Assembly: GCF_022496765.1 (NCBI RefSeq)
Contig: NZ_VANV01000010.1
Span: 62,001 to 126,000 of the forward strand
Source of the DNA: Acidaminobacter sp. JC074
GTDB taxonomy: Bacteria; Bacillota; Clostridia; Peptostreptococcales; Acidaminobacteraceae
Length of the DNA stretch: 64,000 nucleotides
Reading direction: 5' to 3'
Positions 1 through 9,365 of the stretch are shown piece after piece. The translations under genes and the position numbers were made by a program. The number at the start of each line of letters is the position of its first letter. The stretch's first letter is position 1. The notes under the pieces are model-generated. The model was not told the origin of the DNA, made no database searches, and saw only the letters and a list, made by a program, of their open reading frames with translations.

Positions 1-1677
1 TTTAAGGATATATTTGATGAAAGTATCCTAGTTGCTGATATGGAAAAGAATCACCATGTGACAGGTTTATTGGTCTACCATTTTTCGAAAATGTATATTG
101 CCTATATATTTAAAAATTATGAACTGGCTTTTACACATGCAAAGGCTTTAGGTGCATGTCTTGAAGGTGGCACCGGCTTGATCCATGTCTACCTTTATTA
201 TGAGTATATGGCTTTAATAAGGTTAAAATTGTTTGGCAGTGCGCCAGATAATTTAGAAGCTGTTGATGAATGTATAAACAAGTTAAGCGGCCTAAAGACG
301 CATTTGAACTTCAGGCATAGACTGCTCATTTTATCAGCTGAAAGAAAAGCGGTTGTCGGTGACGAAACAGCCATCAATGATTATGAGGCGGCTCTAAAGG
401 AAGTTGTTTCATACCGGTACATCAATGATGAAGCTATCTATAGAGAAAGACTCTCTGAATACTATCAAAGCATTGAACACTTTGAGCTGTCGTCTTATTA
501 CTTAAATACAGCCTATAAGGCCTACAACAGGTGGGGAGCAGTTGCTAAGGCCAAAAAACTCATTCATACCGAAGGATTTAAGTCCAATGTAACCACCATT
601 AACAACAGTGTTTCTTCAGACATATCCAGTCGAATGGATATGCAGTCTATTTTAAAACTCAATCAGTTTATAGCCAAGGAAATCAACTTGGCATCACTGA
701 TGAAAAACACCTTGTATGTACTTCTAGAAAATGCAGGTGCAACAAAGGCTATTTTGATATCTTATGAAAATGAGACGCGGGTAGCTTCAATTGATACGGA
801 CTTTGACTATAAAATGAGCTCGGATGGGGATGTCACCTTACCAACCAAGGTTATAAACTATGTGTTGAAGAGTAAAAAGATTGTCAGACTGGGTCAGGTT
901 GCCCATGATGACTTATTTAAAAATGATGATTACTTGGTAAAAAACAATATACAGTCACTTTTAGTTTATCCATTGATTGTGCAAAATGAAGTGAATGGTA
1001 TGGTCATTCTCGAAAATGACATGGTAGAGGAAGTCTTCTCTAAAGAGAGGACAGAGTTCTTGTCCATATTATCTTCTCAAATAGCGGTTTCACTCCAAAA
1101 TGCCATCCACTACAATCAATTAGAAGCGCTTGTGTCTGAAAGAACCAAAGACCTAATTGAAAAAAACAAAGAGCTAGAGCTCTTAAATCAAAAGCTCAAG
1201 CACATGTCTGTTACAGATGGTTTGACTGGCCTTACTAATAGAAGAAGCTTAGACGAAGCCCTATTAAACGAGTACGACCGTTTTATCAGGTATCAGGAAG
1301 ACTTTTCTATCATGATAATGGATGTAGACAGGTTTAAACTAGTCAACGATGTTCATGGTCATTTGGTAGGAGACAGGATTCTTAAACGTATTGCCAATGT
1401 ACTTATGAATGTGACAAGGGCTGTAGATATAGTAGGCAGGTGGGGTGGTGAGGAGTTTTTAGTCATATGCCCAAACACCGACCTGAACGAAGCACGTCAA
1501 GTTGCTGAAAAGATAAGGTCTTATATCGCTTCATTAAAGTTTGTGGATGTTGGCCAGGTAACTTGCAGTATTGGTGTTTCAAGTATCTCCAACCATATGG
1601 CTATTAAAGATTTGGTAAAGGATGCAGACGATAAACTTTATCAATCTAAATCGAACGGAAGAAATAGAGTCACTTAG
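1..1677 (+). CDS. GAF-GGDEF diguanylate cyclase, C-terminal part of a larger protein
   Basis: The frame is open to the left edge, so only the C-terminal ~559 residues are present and the true start lies outside the window. The first ~190 residues are helical and TPR-like. A GAF-type sensor domain follows (about residues 215-370), then a short coiled coil and a GGDEF domain with an intact GGEEF motif (RWGGEEFLVIC), preceded by the usual DxDxFKxxND core. Helical region plus GAF and an output domain is the usual end of very large kinase/AAA-ATPase/GAF signalling proteins of clostridia and cyanobacteria; that the missing part is such is inference. Expected activity is synthesis of cyclic di-GMP from two GTP. 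A strong terminator starts inside the last codons. Confidence 0.85.
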   Translation, partial: FKDIFDESILVADMEKNHHVTGLLVYHFSKMYIAYIFKNYELAFTHAKALGACLEGGTGLIHVYLYYEYMALIRLKLFGSAPDNLEAVDECINKLSGLKTHLNFRHRLLILSAERKAVVGDETAINDYEAALKEVVSYRYINDEAIYRERLSEYYQSIEHFELSSYYLNTAYKAYNRWGAVAKAKKLIHTEGFKSNVTTINNSVSSDISSRMDMQSILKLNQFIAKEINLASLMKNTLYVLLENAGATKAILISYENETRVASIDTDFDYKMSSDGDVTLPTKVINYVLKSKKIVRLGQVAHDDLFKNDDYLVKNNIQSLLVYPLIVQNEVNGMVILENDMVEEVFSKERTEFLSILSSQIAVSLQNAIHYNQLEALVSERTKDLIEKNKELELLNQKLKHMSVTDGLTGLTNRRSLDEALLNEYDRFIRYQEDFSIMIMDVDRFKLVNDVHGHLVGDRILKRIANVLMNVTRAVDIVGRWGGEEFLVICPNTDLNEARQVAEKIRSYIASLKFVDVGQVTCSIGVSSISNHMAIKDLVKDADDKLYQSKSNGRNRVT

Positions 1678-1696
1678 AAATAGGTGACTTTTTTTT
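1668..1696 (+). terminator. Rho-independent terminator
   Basis: AGTCACTTA (1668-1676), GAAA tetraloop and TAGGTGACT (1681-1689) form a 9-bp stem with one G-U pair, followed by a run of eight T. The stem includes the stop codon of the GGDEF gene. Confidence 0.9.
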
Positions 1697-1751
1697 AGAA
1701 TCTGAGTGAAGGATAAATCATGATGTGGTATCATGTGGGTAGGGGGTCTAA

Positions 1752-2891
1752 ATGATAACAATACATGAAGTACTTAAACTAAAAAGATTCAACTCATTTC
1801 GCCTTGTTGCTGGAGCTGGTGGCCTAGAAAGAATGGTTTCAAAAGGCGGTTTTATAGACCATGAAACAGCTGAGGAAATGAGGACACTCGCTTACAAGGG
1901 TGAAATGATTTTTTCAAACTTACCTATGATAAAAGATCAACCTGAAAAAATAGCAGGATTTGTTGAGGCTTTGATTCAAGCGCAGACATCTTGTTTTGCA
2001 ATAAAAACCAAGATCTTTAATGAAATACCTGAAGATGCCATACAAATAGCCAATAAACACAACTACCCATTGTTCTTGTTTGATGACACATATATAGAAG
2101 AACTTATTTTAGATATAGACGGGCTTGTAAATACACACAAGTACCTGCAAAAGCAAGTGGATATTTTAGATAAAATCATGTCCAATACCTTAGCACCTCA
2201 TAATGTAAGGTTTGAAGCTTATGAACTTAACAGGTCCTTTAAGGAACATCATCTTGTTTGCATGATTAAGCCTAAGGCAAAGTCTCAATTGAGGCTGGAT
2301 ATTAGGTCTTGTCAAAAACTTTTAGATAAGGAACATGCTTTGTTTCCTTGGAAAGATGGCTATCTCTTAATTGTCAGTAAACATACAGATGAAATAAAGT
2401 TAGAACCCATACTTGAACTTTTAAAGTTAAATCAAAACTATACCATGGGTTTTTCTGATGTGATGAATGATTTAACTCAGTTAGGATATGCACTCAATCA
2501 AGCCCTTACATCTTTAAAGTTTGCTTGTTATAAAGATAAATCAAAAGTCCATTATGGCGATATTGGTGTTTTCCAAGTTTTATTGCCTTTACTGGATCAA
2601 CCAGTTGTTTCCGATTATTATAGAAAGATGATCCAAACACTTGAGTCTTACGATGAAAAATACCAATCGGGTTTATTAGAAACAGCCATTGCCTACATCA
2701 ATGGTGACGGTGATATAAAAAAGGCATCTGATATCTTGTATCAGCATCAAAATACCATAAGGTATCGAGTGAGAAAGATCAAAGATCTTCTAAACCTAGA
2801 AAGACTAGAAGGCATGCAGTATGAGAGTTTAGCCATGGCTGTTCATCTACATGAACTCAATATGAATAGAGAAAAGTTTAACCTATTGTAA
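1752..2891 (+). CDS. PucR family transcriptional regulator
   Basis: A 379-residue protein with an N-terminal PucR domain (about 1-120) and a C-terminal PucR helix-turn-helix (about 320-370; the stretch KKASDILYQHQNTIRYRV is the typical signature). This family activates purine or other nitrogen-compound catabolism genes in Bacillota; the ligand is not visible here. It starts at ATG after an AGGGGG ribosome site and has its own terminators on both sides, so it is a single-gene unit. The downstream EamA transporter may be a target, but I see nothing that proves it. Confidence 0.88.
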   Translation: MITIHEVLKLKRFNSFRLVAGAGGLERMVSKGGFIDHETAEEMRTLAYKGEMIFSNLPMIKDQPEKIAGFVEALIQAQTSCFAIKTKIFNEIPEDAIQIANKHNYPLFLFDDTYIEELILDIDGLVNTHKYLQKQVDILDKIMSNTLAPHNVRFEAYELNRSFKEHHLVCMIKPKAKSQLRLDIRSCQKLLDKEHALFPWKDGYLLIVSKHTDEIKLEPILELLKLNQNYTMGFSDVMNDLTQLGYALNQALTSLKFACYKDKSKVHYGDIGVFQVLLPLLDQPVVSDYYRKMIQTLESYDEKYQSGLLETAIAYINGDGDIKKASDILYQHQNTIRYRVRKIKDLLNLERLEGMQYESLAMAVHLHELNMNREKFNLL

Positions 2892-2918
2892 TTTTTGAAA
2901 AGCAATAGGCTTTTTTTT
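2882..2918 (+). terminator. Rho-independent terminator
   Basis: CCTATTG (2882-2888) pairs with CAATAGG (2903-2909), followed by C and eight T. It overlaps the end of the PucR gene. Confidence 0.88.
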
Positions 2919-2977
2919 GTATTTATAGAAAAGGTTTTTCTTGAGCTTAGGCTATATAATAGTCTTGAGGTGGTTGT

Positions 2978-3853
2978 ATGAAGAATATAAAATATGAAGC
3001 ATTTTTAATAGCAGTTGTTGCTATGTGGGGACTTTCTTTTGGTCTAACAAAACCCTTGCTTGCTAACTTAGGGGTTTTTAATTTTTTAACCATTCGATTC
3101 ATTGGAGGCGGTCTGTCGTTGATGTTATTACTAATGGTAACCAAAAGGTTTAATCCTAATAAATCACTTATAAAAGCAGCTGTGACATCTGGATTTTTAT
3201 TATTCGCTATGTATTATTGTCATATGGAAGGCCTTAAGTATACAAGTGTTGCTAAAAACGCTTTTATCGTTGGCTCAACTGTGATTTTTATTCCAGCTGT
3301 TGTTTATATTAGAACAAGAGTTAAAACAGATAGATTAACTTGGTTTCAGACCATCATAGCTATTTTAGGTCTGGCTTTGATTACATTGAATGATTTTTCG
3401 AGTTTGAATAGGGGTGATTTTATCACCTTAATAGGAACCATTATTTTTGCTGTTTATACAGTATCCATAGAACACAATGTAAAGAAGTATGATACAGATG
3501 TATTTACTGCAGTCCAGTTGACTACAGTAGGCGTTTTTTCGAGTATCTTTATGTTTGCTTTCGAGACACCTAACTTTGATTTTACTGGCTCTGAGTGGTT
3601 GACCTTGGCATTTTTGTCACTGGTTTTGACAGGTGCATTTTTCTATTTCTTAAACATCATTCAAGGCAAGTTGTCTTCTTCAACGGTGACTTTAATATTT
3701 ACTTTAGAACCATTCTTTGCTGTTATTTTTGCATGGATGCTTTTAAAAGAGGCCATTACCATGCATGTGGTTACAGGTGGTATTTTGATCATATTAAGTG
3801 TGTCTCTACCTTATCTTATGCCTAAAAGGAAGGTTGGTGAAATCAGTGGTTGA
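2978..3853 (+). CDS. EamA/DMT superfamily membrane transporter
   Basis: A 291-residue hydrophobic protein with about ten membrane segments in two homologous halves (EamA repeats at roughly 5-135 and 145-280). The motif WGLSFGLTKPLLANLG near residue 20 is typical of drug/metabolite exporters of the RhaT/YdcZ type. The ATG is preceded by GAGGTGG. Substrate cannot be read from sequence; amino acids or metabolites are common for the family. The 3' end overlaps the start of the next small gene by 17 bases, suggesting translational coupling. A TATAAT at 2955-2960 could be its -10 box, but there is no good -35. Confidence 0.88.
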   Translation: MKNIKYEAFLIAVVAMWGLSFGLTKPLLANLGVFNFLTIRFIGGGLSLMLLLMVTKRFNPNKSLIKAAVTSGFLLFAMYYCHMEGLKYTSVAKNAFIVGSTVIFIPAVVYIRTRVKTDRLTWFQTIIAILGLALITLNDFSSLNRGDFITLIGTIIFAVYTVSIEHNVKKYDTDVFTAVQLTTVGVFSSIFMFAFETPNFDFTGSEWLTLAFLSLVLTGAFFYFLNIIQGKLSSSTVTLIFTLEPFFAVIFAWMLLKEAITMHVVTGGILIILSVSLPYLMPKRKVGEISG

Positions 3854-4166
3854 AAAAATTTCCTTTGAAATTAAAGAGATGAAGCTAGGCACAAATGTGC
3901 CTATTGTAAAACATATATATGAGTCAAGCATGCACCAGGATTCAAGAGAACATCCTCTTGTTCAACTTTGTCAGGCCATGACCAAACTCTATCCAGTAAA
4001 CATGAAAGTTGACCTTAAAGATCAAGAAAAAGCATATGTAACAATGGCTTTTGACAATGATTTAGAAGAAAAGAAAGTAAGGCAATTAAGTAAGAGGTTT
4101 CAATCCTCTACAGAACAACTTTTAAAGGCCAAATTAATAAGAATTTATGAAAAGTATCCTCAGTGA
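3837..4166 (+). CDS. Small protein of unknown function
   Basis: About 109 residues, charged, with no signal peptide or membrane segment and no motif I recognise. I place the start at the GTG at 3837 because AAGGA lies six bases upstream and the gene then overlaps the end of the EamA gene; GTG 3846 is the alternative. The reading frame ends exactly in a good terminator, which supports it as real. Function unknown; coupling to the transporter is the only context. Confidence 0.65.
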   Translation: MKSVVEKISFEIKEMKLGTNVPIVKHIYESSMHQDSREHPLVQLCQAMTKLYPVNMKVDLKDQEKAYVTMAFDNDLEEKKVRQLSKRFQSSTEQLLKAKLIRIYEKYPQ

Positions 4167-4177
4167 TACTTTTTTTG
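4152..4177 (+). terminator. Rho-independent terminator
   Basis: AAGTATC (4152-4158) pairs with GATACTT (4165-4171), followed by a run of T to 4177. It closes the EamA/small-protein unit. Confidence 0.87.
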
Positions 4178-4253
4178 TACAATTTTTTGGCTCGATTGTG
4201 CAAAGCCATAAATGAAATCTTCCTGTATTATTTTTTACAAGAGAGGTGACCAA

Positions 4254-5144
4254 ATGAAACCATGTTTAGTAGTAATGGCTGCTGGTATAGGCAGCAGATA
4301 TGGCGGTTTAAAACAAATGGATCCAGTAGGACCCTGTGGTGAATGGATTATCGAGTATTCCATTTATGATGCCATACAAGCCGGATTTGAAAAAGTTATT
4401 TTTATCATCAGTCAATCGATAGAGGATGATTTTAAAGATATAGTTGGTAGAAAGCTTAAGGGAAAAATAGATATTGAGTATGTTGTTCAAGCTTTAGATG
4501 ATGTACCTGTAGATATACCAGAAGGCAGAGTAAAACCTTGGGGAACAGCCCATGCGATTTACGCAGCAAGAAATCTTATTAAGGGCCCGTTTGCAGTCAT
4601 CAATGCAGATGACTTCTATGGCAGAGATGCTTATGTAAAAGTGTTTAATCACCTATCTGATCATGACAACTTTTCACTCATCGGTTATGAGTTAAAAAAT
4701 ACTCTAACTGAAAATGGATCGGTTGCAAGAGGCGTATGTCAAGTTGAAAAAGGCAAGTTAATGACTATCGTTGAAAGAACACGTATAGAAAAAGCAAGCA
4801 AGGGTACGGTTTATGTAGAAGAAAACGTCACTTATGACATAGATGATTCATCCATTGTTTCTATGAATCTTTGGGGTTTCACAGAAAGACTTTTAGATGA
4901 AATAAACCTTGGTTTAAAAGACTTCTTAGTTAAGAACATGTCTATGAATCCTCTTAAATGTGAATATTTTTTACCTTATGTTGTAGATGCAATGATAAAA
5001 GAAAATAAAATTCAAGTAGATGTGATTAAAACGGATGAAAAGTGGTTTGGTGTTACTTATGCAGCAGATAAACCTTTTGTACAAGGCTCAATTGAGAGTT
5101 TGGTAGAAAAGGGTGTATATCCAAGAAATCTTTGGGAGGGATAA
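4254..5144 (+). CDS. Sugar-1-phosphate nucleotidyltransferase
   Basis: A 296-residue NTP-transferase family protein. The nucleotide-binding loop is AAGIGSRYGGLKQ (about 9-21), with PWGTAHA (95-101) and the metal-binding NADDFYG (117-123). It would join a sugar 1-phosphate and an NTP to give an NDP-sugar. I chose ATG 4254 because GAGAGGTGA sits just upstream; an ATG at 4212 in frame lacks a ribosome site. It is first in an operon with a NahK-type kinase, so its likely substrate is the HexNAc- or hexose-1-phosphate made by that kinase. Bifidobacterial pathways use a GalT-type uridylyltransferase here instead; which nucleotide it uses is not visible. Confidence 0.87.
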   Translation: MKPCLVVMAAGIGSRYGGLKQMDPVGPCGEWIIEYSIYDAIQAGFEKVIFIISQSIEDDFKDIVGRKLKGKIDIEYVVQALDDVPVDIPEGRVKPWGTAHAIYAARNLIKGPFAVINADDFYGRDAYVKVFNHLSDHDNFSLIGYELKNTLTENGSVARGVCQVEKGKLMTIVERTRIEKASKGTVYVEENVTYDIDDSSIVSMNLWGFTERLLDEINLGLKDFLVKNMSMNPLKCEYFLPYVVDAMIKENKIQVDVIKTDEKWFGVTYAADKPFVQGSIESLVEKGVYPRNLWEG

Positions 5145-5146
5145 GT

Positions 5147-6247
5147 TTGAGAACAGATATAAAGGAGATATGTAGTAAGTTCAGTTTTGAAGGTCACTTC
5201 AAATCTGCTGTGGCTTATGGCGACGGACATATCAATGATACATACAAGGTAACTTATTTGGATGAGTTTGAAAATGAAAATATCTACATACTTCAAAGAG
5301 TTAACCATACCATATTTACAGAGACTGAAGTTCTAATGGAAAACATTGAAGTTGTGACATCTTATTTATCAGACATTGTTAAAGATGAAATGCAAGATGA
5401 CTATCAAGTTTTAACACTTGTTAGGACTTTAGATAATCAGGCCTATTTTAAAAGTGAATTGGGTGAATTCTTTAGAGCATATATCTTTGTAAAAGATTCT
5501 ATTGGTTATACTTTCACAGAAAATGTAGACCTCTTGTATGAAGCAGGAAAAGCCTTTGGTGAGTTTCAAAAGCTCTTAAAAGATTTTCCGGCAGATCGAC
5601 TGGGTGAGACCATTAAGGATTTTCATCATACACCAATCAGATATGAGAAGTTTGAGAAAATTGTAAAAGACAACCCTGAAGGACTCAATCAGTCATGTTT
5701 AGATGAAATCAAATTTGTAAGAGAGAGAGTTGGCATTTTAAGTTTGATTACAGATGGCTTGGCTTCTAAGGCAATACCGCTTAGAGTCACCCACAATGAT
5801 ACCAAGTTAAACAATGTACTCATGGATGTAGAGACCCACAAAGGCTTGTGCGTTATTGATTTAGATACCGTTATGCCAGGTAGTGCGCTATATGATTTTG
5901 GTGATGCTATTAGGTCATGTGGTTCTACAGTTGCTGAAGATGAGGAAGATTTAGATAAGTTAGATTTCAACATGGAAAGATTTGAGGCTTTTTCTAAAGG
6001 CTTTCTATCTGTCTTGAAAGATGACTTTACAAGTAGAGAAATAGAACTACTGCCTATGGCAGCTATCTTGATGACCTTAGAGTGTGGCATTAGGTTTATA
6101 ACGGACTACCTAGAAGGCGATGTCTACTTTAAGGTGCATAAGGAAAAACATAATCTAATCAGAGCAAAGAACCAATTTAGATTTGTTGAAGTTATGGAGG
6201 AGCGTTTAGAGGCAATGCAATCAGTTGTGTCTGAATGTTGCAAATAA
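5147..6247 (+). CDS. nahK: N-acetylhexosamine 1-kinase-like (NahK) anomeric kinase
   Basis: A 366-residue phosphotransferase of the APH fold that closely resembles bifidobacterial NahK, which phosphorylates GlcNAc or GalNAc at C1. Recognisable blocks are GDGHIN (25-30), the catalytic loop RVTHNDTKLNNVLMD (Asp about 218), the metal site IDLDTVMPGS (about 237-246) and the C-terminal LECGIRFITDYLEGD. Start is the TTG at 5147, six bases after GGGAGGG; the upstream in-frame TTG at 5132 would overlap that ribosome site. It sits two bases after the nucleotidyltransferase, as expected for consecutive steps. Other anomeric kinases (for example for galactose or glucose) share this fold, so substrate is inferred. 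Confidence 0.85.
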   Translation: MRTDIKEICSKFSFEGHFKSAVAYGDGHINDTYKVTYLDEFENENIYILQRVNHTIFTETEVLMENIEVVTSYLSDIVKDEMQDDYQVLTLVRTLDNQAYFKSELGEFFRAYIFVKDSIGYTFTENVDLLYEAGKAFGEFQKLLKDFPADRLGETIKDFHHTPIRYEKFEKIVKDNPEGLNQSCLDEIKFVRERVGILSLITDGLASKAIPLRVTHNDTKLNNVLMDVETHKGLCVIDLDTVMPGSALYDFGDAIRSCGSTVAEDEEDLDKLDFNMERFEAFSKGFLSVLKDDFTSREIELLPMAAILMTLECGIRFITDYLEGDVYFKVHKEKHNLIRAKNQFRFVEVMEERLEAMQSVVSECCK

Positions 6248-6268
6248 AACATTTAAGGGGGATGAAAA

Positions 6269-7522
6269 ATGTTTAAAAAAATGATAGCAATAACAATTGT
6301 CTTACTGATGTTAGCGGGCATGTTTGTAGGCTGTGCTAAAGAAGAGGCGAAAGATCAAGGGCCAGTAACACTTGAGTTTGCACTTTGGAACAAGGATCAA
6401 GAACCAGTCATGCAAGAGATAATAAAGGTCTTTGAAGAAAAAAATCCAGATATTAAGGTCAATGTTCAGTTAACACCTTATAAGCAGTACTGGACTAAAA
6501 TGGAAACAGCTGCAACAGCTTCTTCTATGCCGGATGTCTTTTGGATGAATGGTCCTAGATTTATCAACTACGCTAAAAATGGCATGTTGATGTCTTTAGA
6601 CCAAAGAATCAAATCATCTGATATTGATTTATCAAAGTACCCACAAGGTTTATTAGATTTATATACCTATAATGATCAGTTATATGGTATCGCTAAAGAC
6701 TGGGATACGACAGCACTTTGGTACAACAAGGAGTTATTTGACAATGCTGGACTGGATTATCCAAGCAACGACTGGACTTGGGATGATATGATGGCAGCCG
6801 CTGAAAAGCTTACGGATGCAGACAATGGTATATATGGTACTGCTGCTGTTACAGGAGACAATCAGACTGGTTTATACAACACAATTGCAGCTGCAGGTGG
6901 TTATGTCTTATCAGATGATAGAAAATCTTCTGGATATGGCCAAGCTGAAACCGTTAAAGGTATACAAGTTTGGATGGATATGTTAGATAGTGGTGTATCA
7001 CCTACAATTGAGCAGTTAACAGATACTTCTGAAAACGATATGTTTACTTCAGGAAAAGTTGCCATGTTATTTGGAGCATCGTGGAATGTAAAACCTTTCA
7101 TGGAAAATGAAATGGTAAAGGACAAGCTTGATCTTGTAATGCTACCAACAATTAAGGATAAGGGTGCAGTTATTCACGGTTTAATCAACGCAGTGGCTGC
7201 AGATACCAAACACCCTGAAGAAGCTTGGAAGTTGGTAGAATTTTTAGCTAGTAAGGAAGCCAGTGATATCTGGGCGAAGTCTGGTGTTGTTATTCCATCA
7301 CATGCAGATTCATTAGAGCTCTGGGTAAACTCTTATCCTGATATCAACCTACAGGCTTATGTAGATATGTTACCATATGCAAAAATGTATCCATCTGCAG
7401 AATCTAGTATGTGGGCAGACGCACAAGGCGATATTTTAAAGCAGATTTGGAATGGCCAAATTTCTGTAGAAGATGGTGCTAAAGAGATTGATACTAAAAT
7501 GAATGAATTATTAGGTAAGTAA
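6269..7522 (+). CDS. ABC transporter sugar-binding lipoprotein (family 1)
   Basis: A 417-residue extracellular solute-binding protein. It has a lipoprotein signal peptide with Cys22 in the lipobox (MFVGC) and the usual family-1 layout, with LWNKDQEPVMQEII early in the mature part and GIAKDWDTTALWYNKELF in the hinge region. It should capture a sugar or oligosaccharide outside the membrane for the two permeases that follow. AAGGGGGA precedes the ATG. A perfect 9-bp hairpin follows the stop codon, a common device to raise binding-protein levels over permeases. No ATPase is encoded in the operon, so a shared MsmK-type ATPase elsewhere is likely. Confidence 0.92.
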   Translation: MFKKMIAITIVLLMLAGMFVGCAKEEAKDQGPVTLEFALWNKDQEPVMQEIIKVFEEKNPDIKVNVQLTPYKQYWTKMETAATASSMPDVFWMNGPRFINYAKNGMLMSLDQRIKSSDIDLSKYPQGLLDLYTYNDQLYGIAKDWDTTALWYNKELFDNAGLDYPSNDWTWDDMMAAAEKLTDADNGIYGTAAVTGDNQTGLYNTIAAAGGYVLSDDRKSSGYGQAETVKGIQVWMDMLDSGVSPTIEQLTDTSENDMFTSGKVAMLFGASWNVKPFMENEMVKDKLDLVMLPTIKDKGAVIHGLINAVAADTKHPEEAWKLVEFLASKEASDIWAKSGVVIPSHADSLELWVNSYPDINLQAYVDMLPYAKMYPSAESSMWADAQGDILKQIWNGQISVEDGAKEIDTKMNELLGK

Positions 7523-7526
7523 TATT

Positions 7527-7548
7527 GTGTGGCTCTTATGAGCCACAC
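7527..7548 (+). promoter_or_regulatory. Intercistronic stem-loop between binding protein and permease
   Basis: GTGTGGCTC (7527-7535), loop TTAT, GAGCCACAC (7540-7548): a perfect 9-bp, GC-rich hairpin without a T tail, five bases after the binding-protein stop codon and 25 bases before the permease start. It probably protects the upstream mRNA from 3' decay or attenuates downstream expression (inference). Confidence 0.75.
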
Positions 7549-7573
7549 TTCATAAAGAAGGAGGCTTATCAGT

Positions 7574-8488
7574 ATGGTAGATACTGTAGTCACAAATAAG
7601 AAACCTCGTAAAAAGCGATTAAAGTCAGAGCATATGTGGGCATACTTGCTTATTCTGCCAACTGTATTAGGTCTTGCAATTTTTTATGTAGGGGCATTTT
7701 TTCAAAATGTATTTTATTCTTTTACCAACTTAGGATCATTTGGAAACTGGAACTTTATAGGATTTGATAACTATGTGAGAATATTTTCTGATCCAGAAGT
7801 TGCTAAAACATTATCTAATACCTTTAAATATGTTGTACTATCAGTACCACTGACAATATTTATTTCAATAGTACTTGCAGTACTTTTAAATTCTAAAATA
7901 AAGGGCATTGGTATCTATAGAACCCTTTACTTCCTACCAGCTGTTACCATGCCAGCTGCCATTGCAATGGTATGGAAATGGTTGTTTAATGGTAGTCACG
8001 GTCTTATTAATATTTTATTAGGAAGCTTTGGCATAGATGGTCCATCTTGGATTGCAGATCCTAGATTTGCCATGATTGCCTTGGTTATCGTATCAGTTTG
8101 GATGGGCGTCGGTTTCAATATGATCATCCTTTTAGCTGGACTACAAGGCATACCGAAGTCATATTACGAAGCCGCATCCATAGATGGTGCAACACCGGTT
8201 CATCAATTTTTCAAGATTACACTGCCGCTCTTATCACCTTCGATATTCTTTGTTATGATCATGTCTTTGATAAAGGCCTTCCAGGTGTTTGATTTGATCT
8301 TCTTGATGATCGGTACATCCAGTCTGGCCATTGATGAAACAAAGTCAATTGTTTACTTATTCTATAAGTATGCATTCGAGTGGCATGACAAGGGTTATGC
8401 AGCAGCTATTTCAATTGTTATCTTTGTCATTATTATGCTTGTGACAGTTGTACAGCTTAAGCTACAAAAGAAATGGGTAAACTATTAG
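7574..8488 (+). CDS. ABC sugar transporter permease 1 (MalF/UgpA type)
   Basis: A 304-residue inner-membrane permease with six membrane segments and the ATPase-contact EAA loop (YYEAASIDGATPVHQFFKI, about residues 196-214). The N-terminus is basic and cytoplasmic. The ATG lies nine bases after GAGG. It forms the channel with the next gene product. Typical length for the MalF/UgpA group without the periplasmic insertion. Confidence 0.92.
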   Translation: MVDTVVTNKKPRKKRLKSEHMWAYLLILPTVLGLAIFYVGAFFQNVFYSFTNLGSFGNWNFIGFDNYVRIFSDPEVAKTLSNTFKYVVLSVPLTIFISIVLAVLLNSKIKGIGIYRTLYFLPAVTMPAAIAMVWKWLFNGSHGLINILLGSFGIDGPSWIADPRFAMIALVIVSVWMGVGFNMIILLAGLQGIPKSYYEAASIDGATPVHQFFKITLPLLSPSIFFVMIMSLIKAFQVFDLIFLMIGTSSLAIDETKSIVYLFYKYAFEWHDKGYAAAISIVIFVIIMLVTVVQLKLQKKWVNY

Positions 8489-8496
8489 GAGGGGAT

Positions 8497-9357
8497 ATGG
8501 AAGTAGGCGTAAAGAAGCAATCGATTTTCAAAAAAGCAAAAAACAACCGCTATAAGACCTATACGCATGTCTTTTTAATAGCTGGTTTATTGATTACCAT
8601 TACACCTTTTATCTGGATGGTTTTGACTTCTCTTAAAACCTTAGGAGAGTCAACCATGGTGCCACCAACCATTTTCCCAGAAAAGGCCCAGTGGTCAAAC
8701 TATGCAGATGTACAACAGACACTGCCATTTATGAAATTCTATATCAACACCTTCTTATATACATTTATAAGAACCATTGGCCAGATTATCTTTTGTTCAA
8801 TGGCAGGTTATGCTTTTGCAAGGTTGGAATTTCCATTTAAGAATATTATATTTGTCGTCATGTTATCGATTCTTATGATACCAGGGCAAACATTTCTTTT
8901 ACCACAGTTCATGATAATCGCTAAGTTAAAATTAACCAATACAATCACAGCTTTGGTTCTTCCAGGTTTATTCTCTGCATTCGGTACCTTCTTGATGAAG
9001 CAGTTTTTTATGCAGATACCTAAAGAACTAGAGGAAGCGGCAATACTGGATGGCTGTAATCACTTCCAAATATATTCTAGAATCATGATGCCAATCGTAA
9101 AGCCAGGTCTTACGGCTCTTGCCATCACCTGTATTCTGGATTCATGGAACCAATTGATGTGGCCTTTAATTGTTAACACTTCGGTAGATAAGATGACTTT
9201 ATCTGCAGGTCTTGCATCTTTAAAGGGCGAGCACTTTGTCAATTATCCACTTAATATGGCAGGTTCAGTACTTGCAGTATTACCAATGATCGTTATATTT
9301 ATTATTTTCCAAAAGCAGTTTATAGAAGGCTTAAGCCATACAGGCAGCAAGGGTTAG
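8497..9357 (+). CDS. ABC sugar transporter permease 2 (MalG/UgpE type)
   Basis: A 286-residue permease with six membrane segments and an EAA loop (LEEAAILDGCNHFQIYSRIM). The start is set at ATG 8497, directly after AGGAGGGG; an in-frame ATG at 8473 lies inside the previous gene and upstream of that ribosome site. It pairs with the preceding permease; gene spacing of eight bases indicates one transcript. Confidence 0.92.
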   Translation: MEVGVKKQSIFKKAKNNRYKTYTHVFLIAGLLITITPFIWMVLTSLKTLGESTMVPPTIFPEKAQWSNYADVQQTLPFMKFYINTFLYTFIRTIGQIIFCSMAGYAFARLEFPFKNIIFVVMLSILMIPGQTFLLPQFMIIAKLKLTNTITALVLPGLFSAFGTFLMKQFFMQIPKELEEAAILDGCNHFQIYSRIMMPIVKPGLTALAITCILDSWNQLMWPLIVNTSVDKMTLSAGLASLKGEHFVNYPLNMAGSVLAVLPMIVIFIIFQKQFIEGLSHTGSKG

Positions 9358-9365
9358 GAGGCAAA

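Noticed and set aside
2955-2960. TATAAT before the EamA gene as a full promoter
   Set aside because: The only TTGAGC is eight bases away, too close, and no -35 fits at 16-18 bases.
4188-4208. TGGCT/AGCCA inverted repeat as an AraC operator
   Set aside because: Five paired bases around an 11-base loop are too weak to call an operator.
5689-6090. Long antisense frame within the NahK-like gene
   Set aside because: It lies wholly opposite a well-supported gene, with no ribosome site and no recognisable protein pattern.
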